From assembly GCA_031769625.1 (NCBI GenBank), contig JAUIMM010000040.1, forward strand, positions 14,397,501 through 14,461,500: a stretch of 64,000 nt of DNA, read 5' to 3'. Within the stretch, counting starts at the first letter, position 1. Each line of letters starts with the position of its first letter. This stretch comes from Taudactylus pleione. Lineage: Eukaryota > Chordata > Amphibia > Anura > Myobatrachidae. Shown here piece after piece: positions 24,337 through 34,768 of the stretch. Below the pieces are notes generated by a model. The model was not told the origin of the DNA. It was given only the letters and a program-made list of their open reading frames with translations, and searched no databases. Both the position numbers and the translations under genes were made by a program.

Positions 24337-24430
24337 CAGGAATGACGGAAGATGTCCTATTTTTATCCCTGTTATGCACCTTTAATGCTGTAGAGTAGTC
24401 ACATTGGAGAATATTGGACTCGCTTAGCAA
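24337..24430 (-). CDS. ptprz1: ptprz1 D2 start: KNRT in place of KNRY
   Basis: Encodes [20 protein letters not shown] then [11 protein letters not shown] and one base of a Val codon. The segment RDKNRT aligns with the KNRY substrate loop of D1 but has Thr instead of Tyr, one of the changes that make D2 a poor phosphatase. Acceptor TTCCAG. The donor is GTGCGT, which departs from GTAAGT at +3 and +4. Confidence 0.94.
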
Positions 24431-25100
24431 CTGGAAGAACAAAAGAAAAAATAAACGTTCTTGAAAAAACTGCGTTCACAAATTACTACTTTATAGGACA
24501 ATTACGGTAGCAAGATAAAATAAAACATTCATGATAGATTTTGTATTGTGCGCAACTTTCCACAAATTCAAATAAAATGACATGAGGTTAGTAGTTAAAT
24601 GTATGACTATGTTCTCCTGTAAATGAAGGTTCTTTTCTTTTACCTACGGTTTCTCTTTGTGAAAATTGTTTATTAAACTGTCGGATTCTGTCTCATGCTC
24701 TTAAAACTGGTCACCCAATGTGCATTGTCTGCCTTACAGGGTTACAGTGTACAAGGCTTTACAAAAAAAAGGTTGCTTTCTTTCTGAACACATTCTCCTA
24801 ATAAAAAAGACAGAATGTGCTCTGGTTTTTCATTCAGTCTGTAAGAATGGCTTCTTTTTATGTATAGTATGTCATTTTGTCAGAATCTTCTGTCAGTAAT
24901 AATGATTATAGAATTTACAAGAATGTACAATACTGAATGTATGATTAGGCCTTTTTACAAAACTCAAGGTAAATGCTGTTCTAAAGCTGGATAATTATAT
25001 TAGAACATCTATAATTTGCCCTAAAGACTAATATTCATAAAATGGAATGTGAAAAATACCATTGATTCATACATAGTTCGTTAAATAGGATATGACTTAC
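24431..25100. other. Intron, nothing seen
   Basis: AT-rich, no repeat recognised between two well-defined exons. Confidence 0.5.
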
Positions 25101-25247
25101 CTTGAACTGTGTCTCAAGTCTCATTTTTCCAGATGGGCCCGTTGTTAGGAGAGCATTAACATATGCATGAATGTGATTTTCTGGTACCTCAGTTTCTCTG
25201 CTCAGAATAGCCTCAACTAAAGCATCGTGAATGAAGATGTACTGCTC
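25101..25247 (-). CDS. ptprz1: ptprz1 exon: end of D1 and D1-D2 linker
   Basis: Forty-nine codons: [63 protein letters not shown] is the last helix of D1; the rest is the short linker to D2. Both ends phase 0; acceptor ATCTAG, donor GTAAGT. It is separated from the previous exon by a 4.7-kb intron holding a dead Tc1-like transposon. Confidence 0.95.
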
Positions 25248-25387
25248 CTAGATGGATTGATAATAACCATGAGATCTTTGGCTCAAAACGTGTAAACACA
25301 TGCAAGGTTGGCTGAATGTGATACATCAGAAGAGAGGACATTTTGGTAAATTGTGGTCATGGTTTGTCATTTACTATTACTCAGAAT

Positions 25388-26455
25388 TTACACTCAGTGG
25401 CTACTTTACGAAGTACACCTCGACCTGCTCGCTAATGCATATAACTAATCAGTCAATCATGTGGTAGCAACTCAATACATAATAGCATACAGACTGGTCA
25501 AGAGGATCAGCTATTCAGACCAAACACCAGAATGGGGAAGAAATGTGATCTAAATGACTGACTGTGGAATGATTGCTGGTGCCAGATGGGGTGTTTTAAG
25601 TATCTCAGAAGTCTTGGGATTTTCACTCTGAATGGTATATAAAGTTTGCAAAGAGTGGTGTGCAAAACAAAAAACTAGTGAGAGCAAGTACTGTGGTTGA
25701 AAACCTCTTGTTAATTAGAGAAGTCAGAGGAGAATGGACAGACTGGTTTAAGTTGACAGGAAGGCAACAGTATTGCAAGTATGTAATGTAGTAATGCAAC
25801 AGTAATGCATTACAACAGTGGTATGCAAAAGAGCATCTCTGAAGGCACAGATCTTTAAATTGGATGGGCTACAGCATCAAAAGACCTCAACTGACAGCAA
25901 AGAACAGGGAATGGAGACAACAGTGGGTATACATTCACCAAAGTGAAAAGTTAAAGGATGAATAATCTCACCTAGGCTGATTAATCTCAATTTTTGCTGT
26001 GACACACAAATAGCATAAACAGCATGAATCAATGGATCAATCCTGCCTTGTGTCAATGGTTCAGGCAGGTGTTGGCAGTGTAATGGCATGGGTGATATTT
26101 TTGGCACACATTGGGTCCTTTATTTCCAATGACACATCATTTAAATGCCACAGTCTACCTGAGAATTGTTGTTGGCCATTGCATACTTCTATGGCTACAG
26201 TCTAACCATTTTGTAAAGACTGTTTCCAATAGGAAAATTCACAATGTCACAAAGCTCTCAACATGTCAAGCTGGTTCCATGAACATTACAATGAATTCAG
26301 CCTACTCCATTTGACTCCACAGATACAGAATGTGATGAAATGGGAGATTCACAACATGATGGAGCAGTCAACAGATCTGCAACAACTGCATGATGCCACC
26401 ATGTCCACATAATCTCTAAGGAATGTTTCCAGGACCTTGTTAAATCCAAGCCACT
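25388..26455 (+). pseudogene. Tc1-like transposase relic
   Basis: The stretch follows, base by base with gaps, a Tc1-like transposon that is widespread in fish and frogs: ACTCAGTGGCTACTTTACGA at the 5' end, AGAATGGGGAAGAAATGTGA at the protein start, GGAGAATGGACAGACTGGTT, ATCAATGGATCAATCCTGCC, GGCACACATTGGGTCC and AAATGCCACAGTCTACCTGA. Many stops and frameshifts (for example, QVLWLKTSC is followed at once by a stop). No intact frame is left. The matching 3' inverted end is not found; after about 26460 the similarity ends. Confidence 0.8.
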
Positions 26456-26459
26456 GTAA

Positions 26460-27700
26460 CGCCCGATGATAACTGGTTTATGCACCATGGCCTTGGTGAC
26501 ATAGGTTGGTCTCATCAGAAAGACTGTGAATGAGAGGCAGGTATTGGCATCGAAGAACAGGAGTTGGTGCTAATGTGGAGAAGCTGTAACACTAGTTGGT
26601 GGAGCCAGTTGCTGCTGCAATAAAACATGCCAGCTAACATTGATTTAGACCATCTAGGGACCAAATTCAATGAAGGGTTTGCTGCATCAGGGAGTATGTG
26701 ACCATATTGGTAGGACCGTGGAACTTCCTTCCTTCCATCCTGCAGTACTGGCACTCAGTGTGACGCATGCCACGAGCAGCAACATAGTAAAATAAGGGAA
26801 CGCACATCTGCAAACAAGGGTCCCTCTGTTAGAATCCCCCTATAGGTCAAAGAATCCCTCTCATCAGCATAGAGTGAGAGGAAGTTGCTCCATTATTGGC
26901 TAGAGGGGAGAAAGCCATACAAGCGAAGGAACCACTTGCAACAGGACCTCTACTGACAAAAGAGGAAGAAAGCTGCCCAGTTCAGCAAAGCTTGCAATAA
27001 ATGACAAACTGCTGCAGTATTAGAGACTGCCGAGGACAAGAGGGGAAGTGCTGCCCTAGAGACCTCGTGAGAAGAGGTAAGGGAAGAAACACCAGGTATG
27101 TGATGGTGAGTACATCCACGCAACATGCCAAAGGATCTCTGTTTGATATCTGCCTGAGAAGTATTTTCATAGTGAGGAGGGGTCATTTCAAGATGGCAGC
27201 ATGGCTAGACATCCAGTTGAAGATTCCAGAAAACCCAGAAGTGAGAGCTGTGTCTGCAGAAAGTGACAGCATATCAGATGGAAGGTCTCTGGATATTTGA
27301 CGTCAGGTTGGTCTACCTGGAAGAAAGTCCATATAGGCAAGTGTAAGGAGACAGGGCCCCTGTTGGAAGGGATATGCCGTACATTAGGTACAGTAGGTTG
27401 AGAGGAGGTGAGAGGAACTTTGGATGTGAAGTTCCCTTATGCTGTGTGTGTTTGAATGGACTATCATGCTGTGGGACCCACCATAGCACCCAGCAAAATC
27501 AGATATGTGATGCTGTTTACTGCATAAGGCTGAGATGTAGGTGTTTGTGTAGCATGGACATTTGTTAATCCATTTATATTATAGTTGTAAAGATTATTGT
27601 ATAGGTGGAATAAGTAGAATTATTTATCAATATACAATCTATTGAAAGTAATGTGCTGGAGGAAGTTGTGGAAGCTGGAGAAAGAGGAGAGTAAATAAAG
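26460..27700. other. Intron, unrecognised
   Basis: Purine-rich in places (26840-27300). CACTCAGTG at 26753 recalls the Tc1-like terminus but lacks the rest. No gene recognised. Confidence 0.4.
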
Positions 27701-27704
27701 TTAT

Positions 27705-27944
27705 TGGGCCACATGTAATCAGGTGAGAGTTTACAAAATGTGACAGTTAGCAGTAAACTCTCACACTACTACACTGATTGAGTTTTAGCTTCAAAATGGG
27801 AAAACATTTGGATGAGAGTTTAAATCGTGAGTATTTTTTGAGTCTAAAAACATGTGAGTTTCCATGTTCTCTGACTCTATTACATTGGCCGCGTTTAAAA
27901 AGTGTGAGAGTTTTTGAAACTCTCACTCTATTACATTTGGCCCA
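27705..27944. mobile_element. Foldback MITE, TGGGCCACATGTAATC ends
   Basis: TGGGCCACATGTAATCAGGT with GAGAGTTT at the left is inverted at the right (AAACTCTCACTCTATTACAT, then TTGGCCCA). TTAT flanks both sides (27701-27704 and 27945-27948). Inside, GAGAGTTT/AAACTCTC boxes recur several times on both strands, a dense subterminal repeat pattern. Confidence 0.8.
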
Positions 27945-27948
27945 TTAT

Positions 27949-28762
27949 GTTTGTTCATCAAGATGGCCTAACGTCCAACATGTCTTTCATTTGTACAGTA
28001 CTGCGCATCTATATCCATATGTGTCCCCTACACTGGGTAATCTTTTGCTAAGCACCTGGTTGCAGGTACCATACCCACAGTATAACTGGAGCAAAGTATA
28101 GTTAATGTCAGTGGATGTGCCACAAGATATTTGGTACCCCAACTAAGTGGTTCACATCATGAAGAATTCAGGTTGCTCTTGGAGCAAAGGGGGAGTCTAC
28201 CCAGTACAAGCTGTACCTTAGTACCTTAAACTTGCAAACTGTACTTATGTAACAATATGTATGTGGTGAATTTGTCTTTATTGTCTATGATCTGTCTTAA
28301 CCAAGGTTAAAATCATTATTTTTCATAAGACCCAAATTAATTGTTCTACTGAAACAATGTAACAATTACAATACTACAATTTTTTTAATGTCATTCTCAT
28401 TTTGACAGGCAAAATAATTATACGAGTTATAAATGCATATTACATTCATAATATAGCACATTGATACAAATTATTATAATTCTAACCTTTATTTCAGTGG
28501 ATTATATCTTCAAATCTTTTAGATGACTAATTATATTAGTTTTCCAAAATTACAATTAAATACTGGAGCTTAATTATAGCAACATTATACATGAATAGTT
28601 CAGCAAAGTTAAAGTCACAATGGAAATATTTATTGAAGTGTAATTTGTGAACAAATTTAGCAAATAAAAAGTAACAAAAGAACAACAACAAAAGATGTTA
28701 CAGTCCAGATTTGCAGGGAATGTCTCACCATCAAACAAATAATCTTATAGGGAGATTTGAGT
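27949..28762. other. Intron, nothing firm
   Basis: AT-rich, no feature recognised. Confidence 0.5.
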
Positions 28763-29703
28763 AGGGATGAACACTCATAGGTCCTGTATTAATAATCCAA
28801 ATTTATACTGGATCTGCACTTGCAAATCACATAATGGCAATAATCGGGGAAATAAAATTGATATTTGCTATTATTGATAATCTGCACAAGCGTGTGCAAT
28901 ATAGGAGGCTGCCACGAGAAGGAGCCATTTATGAGACAAAACCAAAACTGAGACAAGCCAGCAACAGGACAGAGTGTTTGTGGTTGCACATGCATAGTTG
29001 AGACCGGGACATACAGAGGAGCAGAGTGAAAAGTGGGGTGAGCTGCCATCTGTAAGAGACAAAAGAGCGTTATCACTGAAGTACCCACTAATGATGTGCT
29101 GAGTGACCGTTGCAGCTGAGACTGAGAGCCAGAGACAGTTTGTCAGCACTGGGAGCTGCCGTTCAGCTGTAAGGATTAATCTACACCTAACTTATCTTTG
29201 TCTAGTACAACACTCGCATTTCTCTCAATCAGTGTAATGCACTTCACAGTGCTGTACACATTTTCCTGTTGACCTTGCCCTGCAAGTTCAGCTCTAGTAG
29301 ACTCTCTCTACAAAGTACAAACACTGAACTACCCTCAGACCGAGAGTTCAGAAGAACTTGAGTCAAGTGAAGTAGTTGCTTTAAGCACTGAAGCCAGCCC
29401 AGGCCCCTTTCATATACTCAACAACTCCTCATTGATAAATAAACGTGTAGAGATCCTACTGCCCACTACATTGCAGTACAGACTGTCTTCCAAATGAATT
29501 TAACAGTAGCTGGGATAGCCTGAGACCTGGGATAGGAAAAGCAGCTGGCTCTGGGTGGCTGGGAAAAAGATATATTCACTGCTGAACAGATTCTCCCGAT
29601 ATATCATACACACCATATTGCAGGGAGAAAGAATTAATATCAAGTAATATTGGACAAGAATTTCAATATGTTTAATAAATAAATCTACAATGTCCATCCC
29701 TAG
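28763..29703. mobile_element. Probable DNA element with TAGGGATGRACA ends
   Basis: TAGGGATGAACACT at 28763 and its inverse AATGTCCATCCCTA at the right end. The inside (GC-richer around 28900-29400) has no coding frame of known kind. Assignment rests on the 12-14 bp ends only. Confidence 0.5.
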
Positions 29704-29991
29704 TCTTAAAGGATGTCTCTACTAATCATAGTGGGTAGGTTCCACATGCACCAGAGAAGGTATCTCTGGTATCCTCCCCAATTCAAGTATGATTTTAGGA
29801 GAGTAGAAGGGTTATGGTTGTGGCCCAGTTCTTCAAAAGTGTTGGGTATTCTGGGTGGGGATAAGGCACACCAAAGTGGTCGATGCTGGGGGGCATCAGG
29901 CAGATGCTTTTATTCCGCTGACTGTTAATTTTGTTGGCTACCTCATACCAGAAAAAAAAAATGCAAACTGTATTGTGGGTCATGTTGTTAC

Positions 29992-30127
29992 CTCTGTTTG
30001 CACCAAATAATTTCTTTGAGTCCGGATGTGTTTTAGGAAGCCAAATATGTTTACAGTGCCTTCCTGATGAATTTGTTGCAGCATACTATCCAGGACAATA
30101 TATGTTCCAGTTCTTCCCACACCCGCA
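29992..30127 (-). CDS. ptprz1: ptprz1 D1 exon: SAGVGRTG phosphate loop and Q loop
   Basis: Completes the catalytic signature with [17 protein letters not shown], continues [20 protein letters not shown] and ends QRNYLVQTE. The signature Arg binds phosphate; the Gln of VQTE is the Q-loop residue that positions the hydrolytic water. No active-site residue is lost, so D1 is predicted to be active. Acceptor TTTGCAG, donor GTAACA; incoming phase 2, outgoing 0. Confidence 0.97.
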
Positions 30128-30389
30128 CTGCAAAACAGAACACACGGATAAATGAAGCACGTTCTAATACTAAAGAAGAAATCTTCCTTTAAAAATTAAC
30201 TTCTAGGGCTTTATCCAATTAGCTGCGAGAGGGATGAGTTGCTGCTGCAACAGTGCGGAAACGCCAGCAAAAGCACCTCATTTTACCTCCCTCGCTGCCT
30301 GATCTCACAGAGTACATAGGCCTATGGGACTGTTAACAAAAATCAGCGTGTCCGGAGCTACAAAAACTGCAGCATATAGCCGCTAGCCG

Positions 30390-30397
30390 CACTACTC
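30390..30397. repeat. Target-site duplication, left copy
   Basis: CACTACTC, identical to 33706-33713; flanks the hAT-type element. Confidence 0.8.
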
Positions 30398-30587
30398 CAG
30401 GGCCGGATTAACAATGGGGCGGGTGGAGCTACAGCTCCAGGCCTCCCATTGAAAATAGGCCCTCACAGACAGCAGTGCATACAGGAAAAAAAAAAGTTTT
30501 TTTTTTTTTTCCTGTCAGTCAGCTCTCTCACCCAATGGCTGCCAAAATCAGCTTAGTGAATTCTGACCTCCCCACCTGTTCCCCTCC

Positions 30588-30881
30588 ACTTGAAGCGGAT
30601 CGATAGGCCAGGCCAAAGGCCCACTCACCCTCGGACCGATGAAGCCCCGCCCACCTCCGATGCCCCGCCCACCACAGACCCGTTGAAGCTCCGCCCCATT
30701 ATACCGAGGCTCCGCCCCTGAACCGTTCTACTCCACTTGAAGTGGATCGATAGGCCAGGCCAAAGCCCCGCTCACCCTCGGACCGCTGAAGCCAAGCCCA
30801 CCTCTGATGTCCCGCCCACCACAGACCCGCTGAAGCTCCGCCCCATTATACCGAGGCTACGCCCCTGAACCGTTCTACTCT
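30588..30881. repeat. Tandem duplication, two 147-bp copies
   Basis: The first copy starts ACTTGAAGCGGATCGATAGG (30588), the second ACTTGAAGTGGATCGATAGG (30735), exactly 147 bp apart; copies differ at few bases. Rich in CCGCCC boxes. Confidence 0.9.
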
Positions 30882-30990
30882 AAAGGCAGCTCAGCCCAGC
30901 ATGTCAGGATTTTTACTCAGGTCAGTGTAATGTCTGGCCCCTGTCTATATATGCATGTAAATATATATCTACTACCTATCTATCAATCAA

Positions 30991-31040
30991 ATTAGGTGGG
31001 TATAACAGCTTATGTGTATAAGCTCTTATACCCACCTAAT
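30991..31040. repeat. 50-bp palindrome
   Basis: ATTAGGTGGGTATAACAGCT pairs with AGCTCTTATACCCACCTAAT around a short centre; a strong hairpin just outside the microsatellite. Confidence 0.85.
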
Positions 31041-31069
31041 CTGTTTATAAATGTGTGTATATATGCACG

Positions 31070-31294
31070 TACATTTGTGTATATGTATGTATATATATAC
31101 ACACACACGTGTGTGTGTGTTTGTATATGTACTGTATGTATACACACACGCGTATATGTATGTACGTACTTGTGTGTGTATATATACAGTATATAAATAT
31201 ATATATATGTGTGTGTGTGTATATGTATATACACACACACACTTGTGTTTATATACATACATAAACACACATATATATATACAAATGTACGTGC

Positions 31295-31333
<39 letters not shown>

Positions 31334-31430
31334 TGTGTAACTGTATATATATATATATACACGGACGTGTGTGTGTGTATATATATATATATGTGTGTGT
31401 GTATATGTATATATACATACACACACACGG
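31070..31430. repeat. Compound (TA)n/(TG)n microsatellite
   Basis: About 360 bp of alternating TATA, TGTG and CACA runs. Long open frames on both strands (rich in Tyr, Ile, Cys, Thr, His) are products of the repeat. Confidence 0.95.
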
Positions 31431-31440
31431 TGGTAAATAG

Positions 31441-33027
31441 GGATGTACAGGAGCTTCAGGCACATTTAAGGGGACTGTGGCAGGTGTGGAATGATATGTA
31501 AACATTCATCATGTTGATAGGAGAATGTCAACATGGTCATAATGTTGAAGTTGTCCGTGTCGACATTCATGTAGACAGTGATGGAATGTCGACATATCAT
31601 CCCTGTTGGCCCAGCGCTCACTGACCTGCTCCTGATGGCTGCAGTGACTCCAGCACGGCTTCCGGGTCCCAGCGGTCATGACCTCTGCGGCTCCAGTCTT
31701 CCAGTGAGTATCCCCCCCTAACCCTAATGCCTACCCCTAACTTATAGTACCTTTCCCTAACCTCCTCCCGCGCAGTTTAACTGTAACCTCCCCCTAGGGC
31801 CTAACCCTATCCTCCTCCCCCCGTAGCCTAACCCTAACCTTTCCCTAGTGCCTAACCCTATCCTCCTCCCCCCGTAGCCTAACCCTAACCCTCCCCTAGT
31901 GCCTAACCCTAACCTTCCCCTAGTGCCTAACCCCCCCATGTAGCCTAACCCTAACCTTCCCCTAGTGCCTAACCCCCCCATGTAGCCTAACCCTAACCTT
32001 CCCCTAGTGCCCAACCCTATCCTCCTCCCCCTTTAGCATAACCGTAACCTTCCCCTAGTGCCTAACCCTATCCTCCTCCCCCCGTAGACTAACCCTAACC
32101 TTCCCCTAGTGCCTAAACCTATCCTCTTCCCCCCGTAGCCTAACCCTAACCTTCCCCTAGTGCCTAACCATCCCCCATGTAGCCTAACCCTAACCCTCCC
32201 CCTAGTGCCTAACCCCCCCATGTAGCCTAACCCTCCCCCTAGTGCCTAACCCCCCCATGTAGCCTAACCCTAACCTTCCCCTAGTGCCCAACCCTATCCT
32301 CCTCCCCCTTTAGCATAACCGTAACCTTCCCCTAGTGCCTAACCCTATCCTCCTCCCCCCGTAGCCTAACCCTAACCTTCCCCTAGTGCCTAACCCTATC
32401 CTCCTCCCCCCGTAGCCTAACCCTAACCTTCCCCTAGTGCCTAACCCCCCCATGTAGCCTAACCCTAACCCTCCCCCTAGTGCCTAACCCTCCCCCTAGT
32501 GCCTAACCCCCCCATGTAGCCTAACCCTAACCTTCCCCTAGTGCCCAACCCTATCCTCCTCCCCCTTTAGCATAACCGTAACCTTCCCCTAGTGCCTAAC
32601 CCTATCCTCCTCCCCCCGTAGCCTAACCCTAACCTTCCCCTAGTGCCTAACCCTATCCTCCTCCCCCCGTAGCCTAACCCTAACCTTCCCCTAGTGCCTA
32701 ACCCCCCCATGTAGCCTAACCCTAACCCTCCCCCTAGTGCCTAACCCCCCCATGTAGCTTAACCCTAACCCTCCCCCTAGTGCCTAACCCCCCCATGTAG
32801 CCTAACCCTAACCTTCCCCGAGTGCCTAACCCCCCCATGTAGCCTAACCCTATCCTTCCCCTAGTGCCCAACCCTATCCTCCTCCCCCTTTAGCATAACC
32901 GTAACCTTCCCCTAGTGCCTAACCCCCCATGTAGCCTAACCCTAATGTCAACATTTTCATGACTGTCAACATATCACACCACACCTGCTTCGGTCCCCTT
33001 AAGTGTGCCTCAAGCCCCTGTACCATC
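31441..33027. mobile_element. Inverted-repeat element with a telomere-like array core
   Basis: Left arm from GGATGTACAGGAGCTTCAGG through CACATTTAAGGGGACTGTGG and CAGGTGTGGAATGATATGT; the right arm is its inverse over about 85 bp. Inside follow AATGTCAACATGG/TGTCGACATTC boxes, then CCAGTGAGTATCC at the border of the array. Outside both arms lies TG/TA-rich DNA, so the inverted arms may continue into microsatellite. Confidence 0.75.
31708..32946. repeat. Telomere-like minisatellite, 42-51 bp units
   Basis: Long unit: GTAGCCTAACCCTAACCTTC, then CCCTAGTGCCTAACCCTATC, then CTCCTCCCCCC (51 bp); shorter units of about 42 bp replace the last part with CCCCCATGTAG. A marked variant, CCCTTTAGCATAACCGTAAC, recurs near 32031, 32308, 32565 and 32888, so the array has a higher order of about 260-320 bp. 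It contains CCCTAA hexamers but is not a (TTAGGG)n telomere repeat. Confidence 0.95.
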
Positions 33028-33107
33028 ACAATTTACATGTATATGTGGGTGTGTATGTGGGTGTGTAATGTATGTACACGCCCACATACACATATATATA
33101 GCATTCA

Positions 33108-33292
33108 AATGGGCGGCACTCTGGACGGCCTGTATAAAACACACTAATACTCAGTTTAAGTTATCAACGCTTCAGAACTTGTATTCATTCTTTTGTCAGG
33201 ATTACTGAAGGGACGAATACAAGTTCTGAAATGTTGATAACTTAAATGGATTTTAATGTGTTTTATACAAGCTATCCAGAGTGCCGTCCATT
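33108..33292. mobile_element. Foldback MITE, GGGCGGCACTCTGG arms
   Basis: Nearly complete hairpin: GGGCGGCACTCTGGACGGCC with TGTATAAAACACA pairs with the right side (TGTGTTTTATACAAGCTATC, then CAGAGTGCCGTCC), and the inner part AAGTTATCAACGCTTCAGAA pairs with TTCTGAAATGTTGATAACTT. Confidence 0.85.
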
Positions 33293-34102
33293 CCACTGCT
33301 ACATAGTTCCCTCCCTTCACAGGCAGTGGTAATTAGGAGGGCACCAGACGCCATAGCACTATCCTTTGCACAGGAGTGCTGGCCTACACATGCACAGTCA
33401 GCGGCATAGCAGGGCTAACTCCAGAGCGCCCTGTGCTGACCTCGTTCCCCTTAAGTGTGTAACGTCATGCCATTGCATAGATGTGTTGAGGCCACCGGCA
33501 CCTGAAAATGCAGCACTGCCCGGAGTGTCCTGGGAGAACGCTGCACTGGCCACACACCTATGTAAACCAACACCACACCGCACTGGTCATGACCCCACAT
33601 TACCAGTCACACTGCAACGGCACTTGTCACCTCCCCTGCAGTGACATACAATAGGCTCATCATGAATTTCAGCTCCAGGCCCATGTGGACATTAATCTAG
33701 CACTGCACTACTCGCACAGACTCACAGGGCGAATCTAATTAAATCGACCCCTTGGTGTTAGACTTTCAAGGGTGTTGTCTGTGCAAGGTGCATTATTTAC
33801 TATCACATCTGTGCTAGCCAGCGGTAACAAAAAAAAAAAAAAAAAATTGTCCCACAATTTTTTTCAAGTAAAATCCTATTTTCCACTGCTGAACCATTAT
33901 GTTTCTTAGGTGTTATATACGTTATTAAACTGCTGCTCTGTCTAATTTAGCCTGTCAGCTTGCCGTAGCCTTTGGCCACTAATGTTAAATTGACAGCTGT
34001 GCGGAGGTCATTGGAAAATGTACTTTATATGAGTGTTAATGACAAAAATACTAATGTAGGAACAAAATGAGCTCCAAAATAACTCATTTTACCAGTTTTT
34101 AA

Positions 34103-34238
34103 TAGAGATGTGCAGGCTCGGATCGGTTCAGAATTTGCTGCCAACTTTCAGGTCTCAGAAAAAGGCAAAACGTCATCTTTCATGAACAAACATCATTTTT
34201 CATGGACTTTTGAACCGATCCAAGCTTGCACATCTCTA
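34103..34238. mobile_element. Foldback MITE, TAGAGATGTGCAGGCTCG ends
   Basis: TAGAGATGTGCAGGCTCGGA with TCGGTTC pairs with GAACCGATCCAAGCTTGCAC, then ATCTCTA. The following bases to about 34345 (AACCAAAACACTGGGGTTCG) look like the interior of a related, larger member, so this hairpin may be part of a decayed longer element. Confidence 0.7.
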
Positions 34239-34604
34239 GTTTGTAGCCAGTTTAAAATTAATCCAGATCCAAAACCAAAATATTTCATGGTGGGTTTGAC
34301 AAAACTAAACCAAAGGTTTTAATACTAAAACCAAAACACTGGGGTTCGTGGCCATCTATATTATTATACAGTATATTATATTAGTAAATTTTTTGTGTGC
34401 AGCAATCATCTTTACTTTGCAAATTTACTTTCAAATATATAAATGCATGATTTATAAGGAATAACATCCTGGGAACACTTCAGTCATTGTAATATAACAA
34501 TTAGCCCCCTTTTTTGTGAATGCTGCATAGACACATTTCTGAAACTCACAACACAAGGTAATGATTAATTCACCCAGCCAGAGACAATACTAAATATAGC
34601 ATAC

Positions 34605-34768
34605 CTGCAGTGCACTACAACAGGTCCATTGGATGTACTCTTTGCAGTTGAGGCCTTCCTTACAAATGTGAGAACTGGAAGAGAATATTCAGGAACACCC
34701 ATATCGGGCCATTGCGTATAATGGTACTGAGTCACAACACGCTCGTTCATTCTCCCTTTCTGGGAGCC
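34605..34768 (-). CDS. ptprz1: ptprz1 D1 exon: WPD loop and catalytic Cys
   Basis: Encodes [20 protein letters not shown], then [20 protein letters not shown], then [14 protein letters not shown] and two bases of a Ser codon. The Asp of WPD is the general acid. The Cys of VVHC is the nucleophile that forms the phosphocysteine intermediate. Acceptor TTCTCAG, donor GTATGC. The signature [10 protein letters not shown] is split after HC by an intron of 4.5 kb that carries a large nested transposon. Confidence 0.97.

Larger units (their letters stand above)
30398..33705. mobile_element. hAT-type element, 3.3 kb, carrying nested repeats
   Basis: Ends CAGGGCCGGATTAAC and ATTAATCTAGCACTG are inverted relatives with CAG...CTG termini, bracketed by a perfect 8-bp duplication CACTACTC. 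Nothing inside resembles a transposase. From the left it holds: a 147-bp tandem duplication, a TG/TA microsatellite, a 1.6-kb inverted-repeat element with a telomere-like array, a 185-bp foldback, and a GC-rich remainder. Another left end of the same family is at 58804. Confidence 0.8.
30207..33756. mobile_element. Outer MITE split by a hAT insertion
   Basis: Left half, GGGCTTTATCCAATTAGCTG to CGCACTACTC (30207-30397); right half, CACTACTCGCACAGACTCAC to AATTAAATCGACCCC (33706-33756). The two outer ends are loosely inverted (TCCAATTAGCTGCG with CGAATCTAATTAAATCGA). They were separated by the element at 30398-33705. Outer limits are approximate. Confidence 0.55.

Noticed and set aside
31010..31505. 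Long open frames on both strands, rich in Tyr, Ile, His and Cys
   Set aside because: They are the TA/TG microsatellite and its edges read as protein.
31708..32946. Interstitial telomere (TTAGGG)n block
   Set aside because: Units are 42-51 bp with non-telomeric parts; CCCTAA occurs only as single or double hexamers.
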